The translations under genes and the position numbers were made by a program. From positions 1-6,163 of the forward strand of contig JAKBSX010000194.1 in the NCBI GenBank assembly GCA_021844725.1: a stretch of DNA of 6,163 nucleotides, in the 5' to 3' direction. Below are positions 4,426-6,163 of the stretch, piece after piece (the first letter of the stretch is position 1; each line of letters starts with the position of its first letter). Source of the DNA: Actinomycetes bacterium (GTDB taxonomy: Bacteria > Actinomycetota > Acidimicrobiia > Acidimicrobiales > Acidimicrobiaceae). The notes below the pieces were generated by a model. It was not told where the DNA came from. It searched no databases and was given only the letters and a program-made list of their open reading frames with translations.

Positions 4426-6163
4426 TTAATAACGTGTGAAGAATCTCCAGCTGACAATTATCCAAGAACCCAGCGCATCGCGGATGTTTGAACCCATATT
4501 TGACTCCTTGAATAACCAATACTCGGTTAGCAGGAAACGAGCGCGGAGAATATGGAACGAAAGAGGCAGGAGAATCTTGTTGACAGACAATTACCAAAAG
4601 CAGAAACGGATCCTCAATGCCATTTATCTCGGCAAAGTTCTGTAGTTTCTTAATGCATTTGGTTTTCTTTACTTGCTCGGGATCGGAATAATTCTTAACT
4701 TGCACTAACACCGCTGAAAGCTTTCCACTGGCTGTAACTACCGGAATGGCCAGGTCTACTCCCGTATTGCCATCCGGGAGAATAATTGCTGATGACCTAA
4801 CCAGCGCTTGTTCAAGTAAAAAATGAAAGTTGTCTTCATCTGCAAGTGTTTGAACCTTGACAAAGTGTGTGAAGGAAATTAATCCATCTAAGTACTCATC
4901 TACATCAGCAGATGAAGACGACTCAGCTTCCTTTGTGCTACTAGGTTTGAAAGGTGCAAGACAGGCTAGCAGGTCTCGGAAATAGCAGGGACAAGTGGGT
5001 TGTAGCCGCGAATGCTTTTTCTGCTCATATTCTATCTGAACGGGTGCGGGTGTCAAGTACTTTGCCAGATAGAGAGAAAGCCGGCAAACAAATTCACCGA
5101 CAGCCCCAATGTCCACTTCGCCCAGTTCCGTCAACTCTCTGTAAGAAGCAAGGTATTTGGTAATCATGGGAGAAACTAGACTCTGACCAGCAGCGAGAGC
5201 GAGGATCGGCTCGGTGTGGAACGATGCAACAAAGAAACCACGCAGAGGATCGACATACTCGAGAAAACCAAGTCGCGACTCGACAATTGCTGAGGCCAGG
5301 GAGCTAGTTGCCAGCGGCTCCACGTAAATTGTATGTCCTAGCACAGCCAAAGCGTCAATATCCTTGGTTTCTTTCTTATTTCTACTATCCCCAAGGGCCA
5401 GCTTTGACTTTGCATTCACCAAAGTAGTAATCATTGCCTTTACCGGATACAGATTGAATTTTTCTATAAATGATAGAAAAATTGAGCCCCAATAAGGTCG
5501 GCCATGCAGGAAAAGATTCGCCACAAAGTCCAGCGAATTGATGTATTCAAGATAGCCCTTTGTTATTGGTTCCTGATTGCGAATATGAATGTCAAAAGAT
5601 TCTTGAAGGATGAAAGGTCGATGCAGGCATTCCACAGTTGAAGTTTCCACGCCCACTAGGTCCTCACGCCGACTTGGATCAAACGCATGGTGCGGCATGA
5701 AATTAGAAATTCTAGAATTTGTCGACGTAAGAACTATTGGAATGGTGACTTTGATCTGATCAGCTATCCGAATACAGCGTCGCAAAACAGTAAACATGTT
5801 AATTTTTTCCAGCAGAGGCTTTCGTCTTTCAGTTGCAGTCTTCAAAAGCCTCGGTCGTTTCGAATCATTTTTCGCTTGTTTTACCATGTTTAGGGGCAAG
5901 CCATATTCTTCGCGATCATCAAAAACATCATCCAGGAGTAAATGGGCTTCATCAATTGCTAGAACTACGATCACCTTTTTTTTCACGCTTCCTACGGTGC
6001 ATGATAAATCATTTGGGTTGCGCAGGTCAAATGTTTGAGTGGGTTCAAAGTCTGCCAAGAGCTTTTCCGCCTCTATCCCTCCATGTTCACGATAATCCTG
6101 CTTTAGAGAGCCGTCCTCATTAAATAAACTCTCCAAAAACATCAAATACATTGCAGCCAAGTC
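4328..6163 (-). CDS. Crinkler/RHS-like P-loop NTPase with PD-(D/E)XK nuclease domain, N-terminus missing
   Basis: The frame runs off the right edge and stops at TAA 4330-4328, giving 611 residues. No ATG at the edge is a credible start, so the gene is 5' partial. Numbering from the TTG at 6160, VIVVLAIDEAHLLL (63-76) is a Walker B strand with the DE pair at 70-71; IPIVLTSTN (140-148) fits sensor 1; GRPYW (220-224) resembles the GRPLW motif of this family. The Walker A loop must lie outside the window. A Ser-rich linker (414-419) precedes GVDLAIPVV...LVQVKN (467-490), the signature of a restriction-endonuclease-like fold with Asp469, Gln487 and Lys489 as probable catalytic residues. This domain pair is known from Crinkler/RHS-type proteins, host-acting effectors or element-derived toxins. 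Location and target cannot be read here. The last 30 residues look less conserved and may follow a frameshift. Confidence 0.78.
   Translation of the reverse strand, partial: DLAAMYLMFLESLFNEDGSLKQDYREHGGIEAEKLLADFEPTQTFDLRNPNDLSCTVGSVKKKVIVVLAIDEAHLLLDDVFDDREEYGLPLNMVKQAKNDSKRPRLLKTATERRKPLLEKINMFTVLRRCIRIADQIKVTIPIVLTSTNSRISNFMPHHAFDPSRREDLVGVETSTVECLHRPFILQESFDIHIRNQEPITKGYLEYINSLDFVANLFLHGRPYWGSIFLSFIEKFNLYPVKAMITTLVNAKSKLALGDSRNKKETKDIDALAVLGHTIYVEPLATSSLASAIVESRLGFLEYVDPLRGFFVASFHTEPILALAAGQSLVSPMITKYLASYRELTELGEVDIGAVGEFVCRLSLYLAKYLTPAPVQIEYEQKKHSRLQPTCPCYFRDLLACLAPFKPSSTKEAESSSSADVDEYLDGLISFTHFVKVQTLADEDNFHFLLEQALVRSSAIILPDGNTGVDLAIPVVTASGKLSAVLVQVKNYSDPEQVKKTKCIKKLQNFAEINGIEDPFLLLVIVCQQDSPASFVPYSPRSFPANRVLVIQGVKYGFKHPRCAGFLDNCQLEILHTLLTSLSDSFRAAKTRLTPEFAGFYKSNRPFFSHQ

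Noticed and set aside
1..6163. Bacterial operon or prophage interpretation
   Set aside because: No ribosome binding sites precede the starts, AATAAA signals follow the stops, and the large gene belongs to a eukaryotic effector-type family.

Overview
The window looks like a compact stretch of eukaryotic nuclear DNA. The genes carry AATAAA-type polyadenylation signals just after their stops, no Shine-Dalgarno sequences precede the starts, and the right-hand gene belongs to the Crinkler/RHS-like NTPase-nuclease class known from fungi, oomycetes and other protists. No introns are needed to read the genes, and the intergenic gaps on the left are only about 50 to 115 bp. I favour an early-diverging fungus or a similar microbial eukaryote, but the lineage cannot be fixed from this sequence.

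Left half (1-3118): a cluster of four tectonin-type beta-propeller genes. A truncated gene on + (1-112) is followed by a complete gene on + (196-1137). These face two complete genes on the minus strand (1188-2123 and 2237-3118). The three complete proteins share tandem propeller blades of the form 'xWAV/xWGV ... (Y/F)RCxxPC'. The first and third genes are copies of one another: their last 112 bp form a 111/112 inverted repeat that ends exactly at the stop codon and brackets the second gene. The 2237-3118 product has a signal peptide and a five-arginine tract; the other two have no evident secretion signal. The gap 2124-2236 holds diverged pieces resembling tail sequences from elsewhere in the cluster, which suggests repeated duplication and inversion.

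Middle (3119-3860): about 740 bp without a convincing gene. It holds a 31-bp near-perfect hairpin upstream of the secreted tectonin gene, and three abutting palindromes at 3551-3583.

Right half (3881-6163): a 5'-truncated minus-strand gene (4328-6163). It encodes a Walker B/sensor-type NTPase domain with a GRPYW motif, followed by a PD-(D/E)XK-like nuclease domain with a QVKN motif. After its stop, two further minus-strand open stretches in shifted frames (to 3881) look like a frameshifted or alternatively spliced C-terminal extension, or a decayed neighbour.

Taken together, the window places fast-duplicating sugar-recognition-type propellers beside an effector/selfish-type NTPase-nuclease. 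This is the composition of an accessory, rapidly evolving region. A functional link between the two parts is only inferred.
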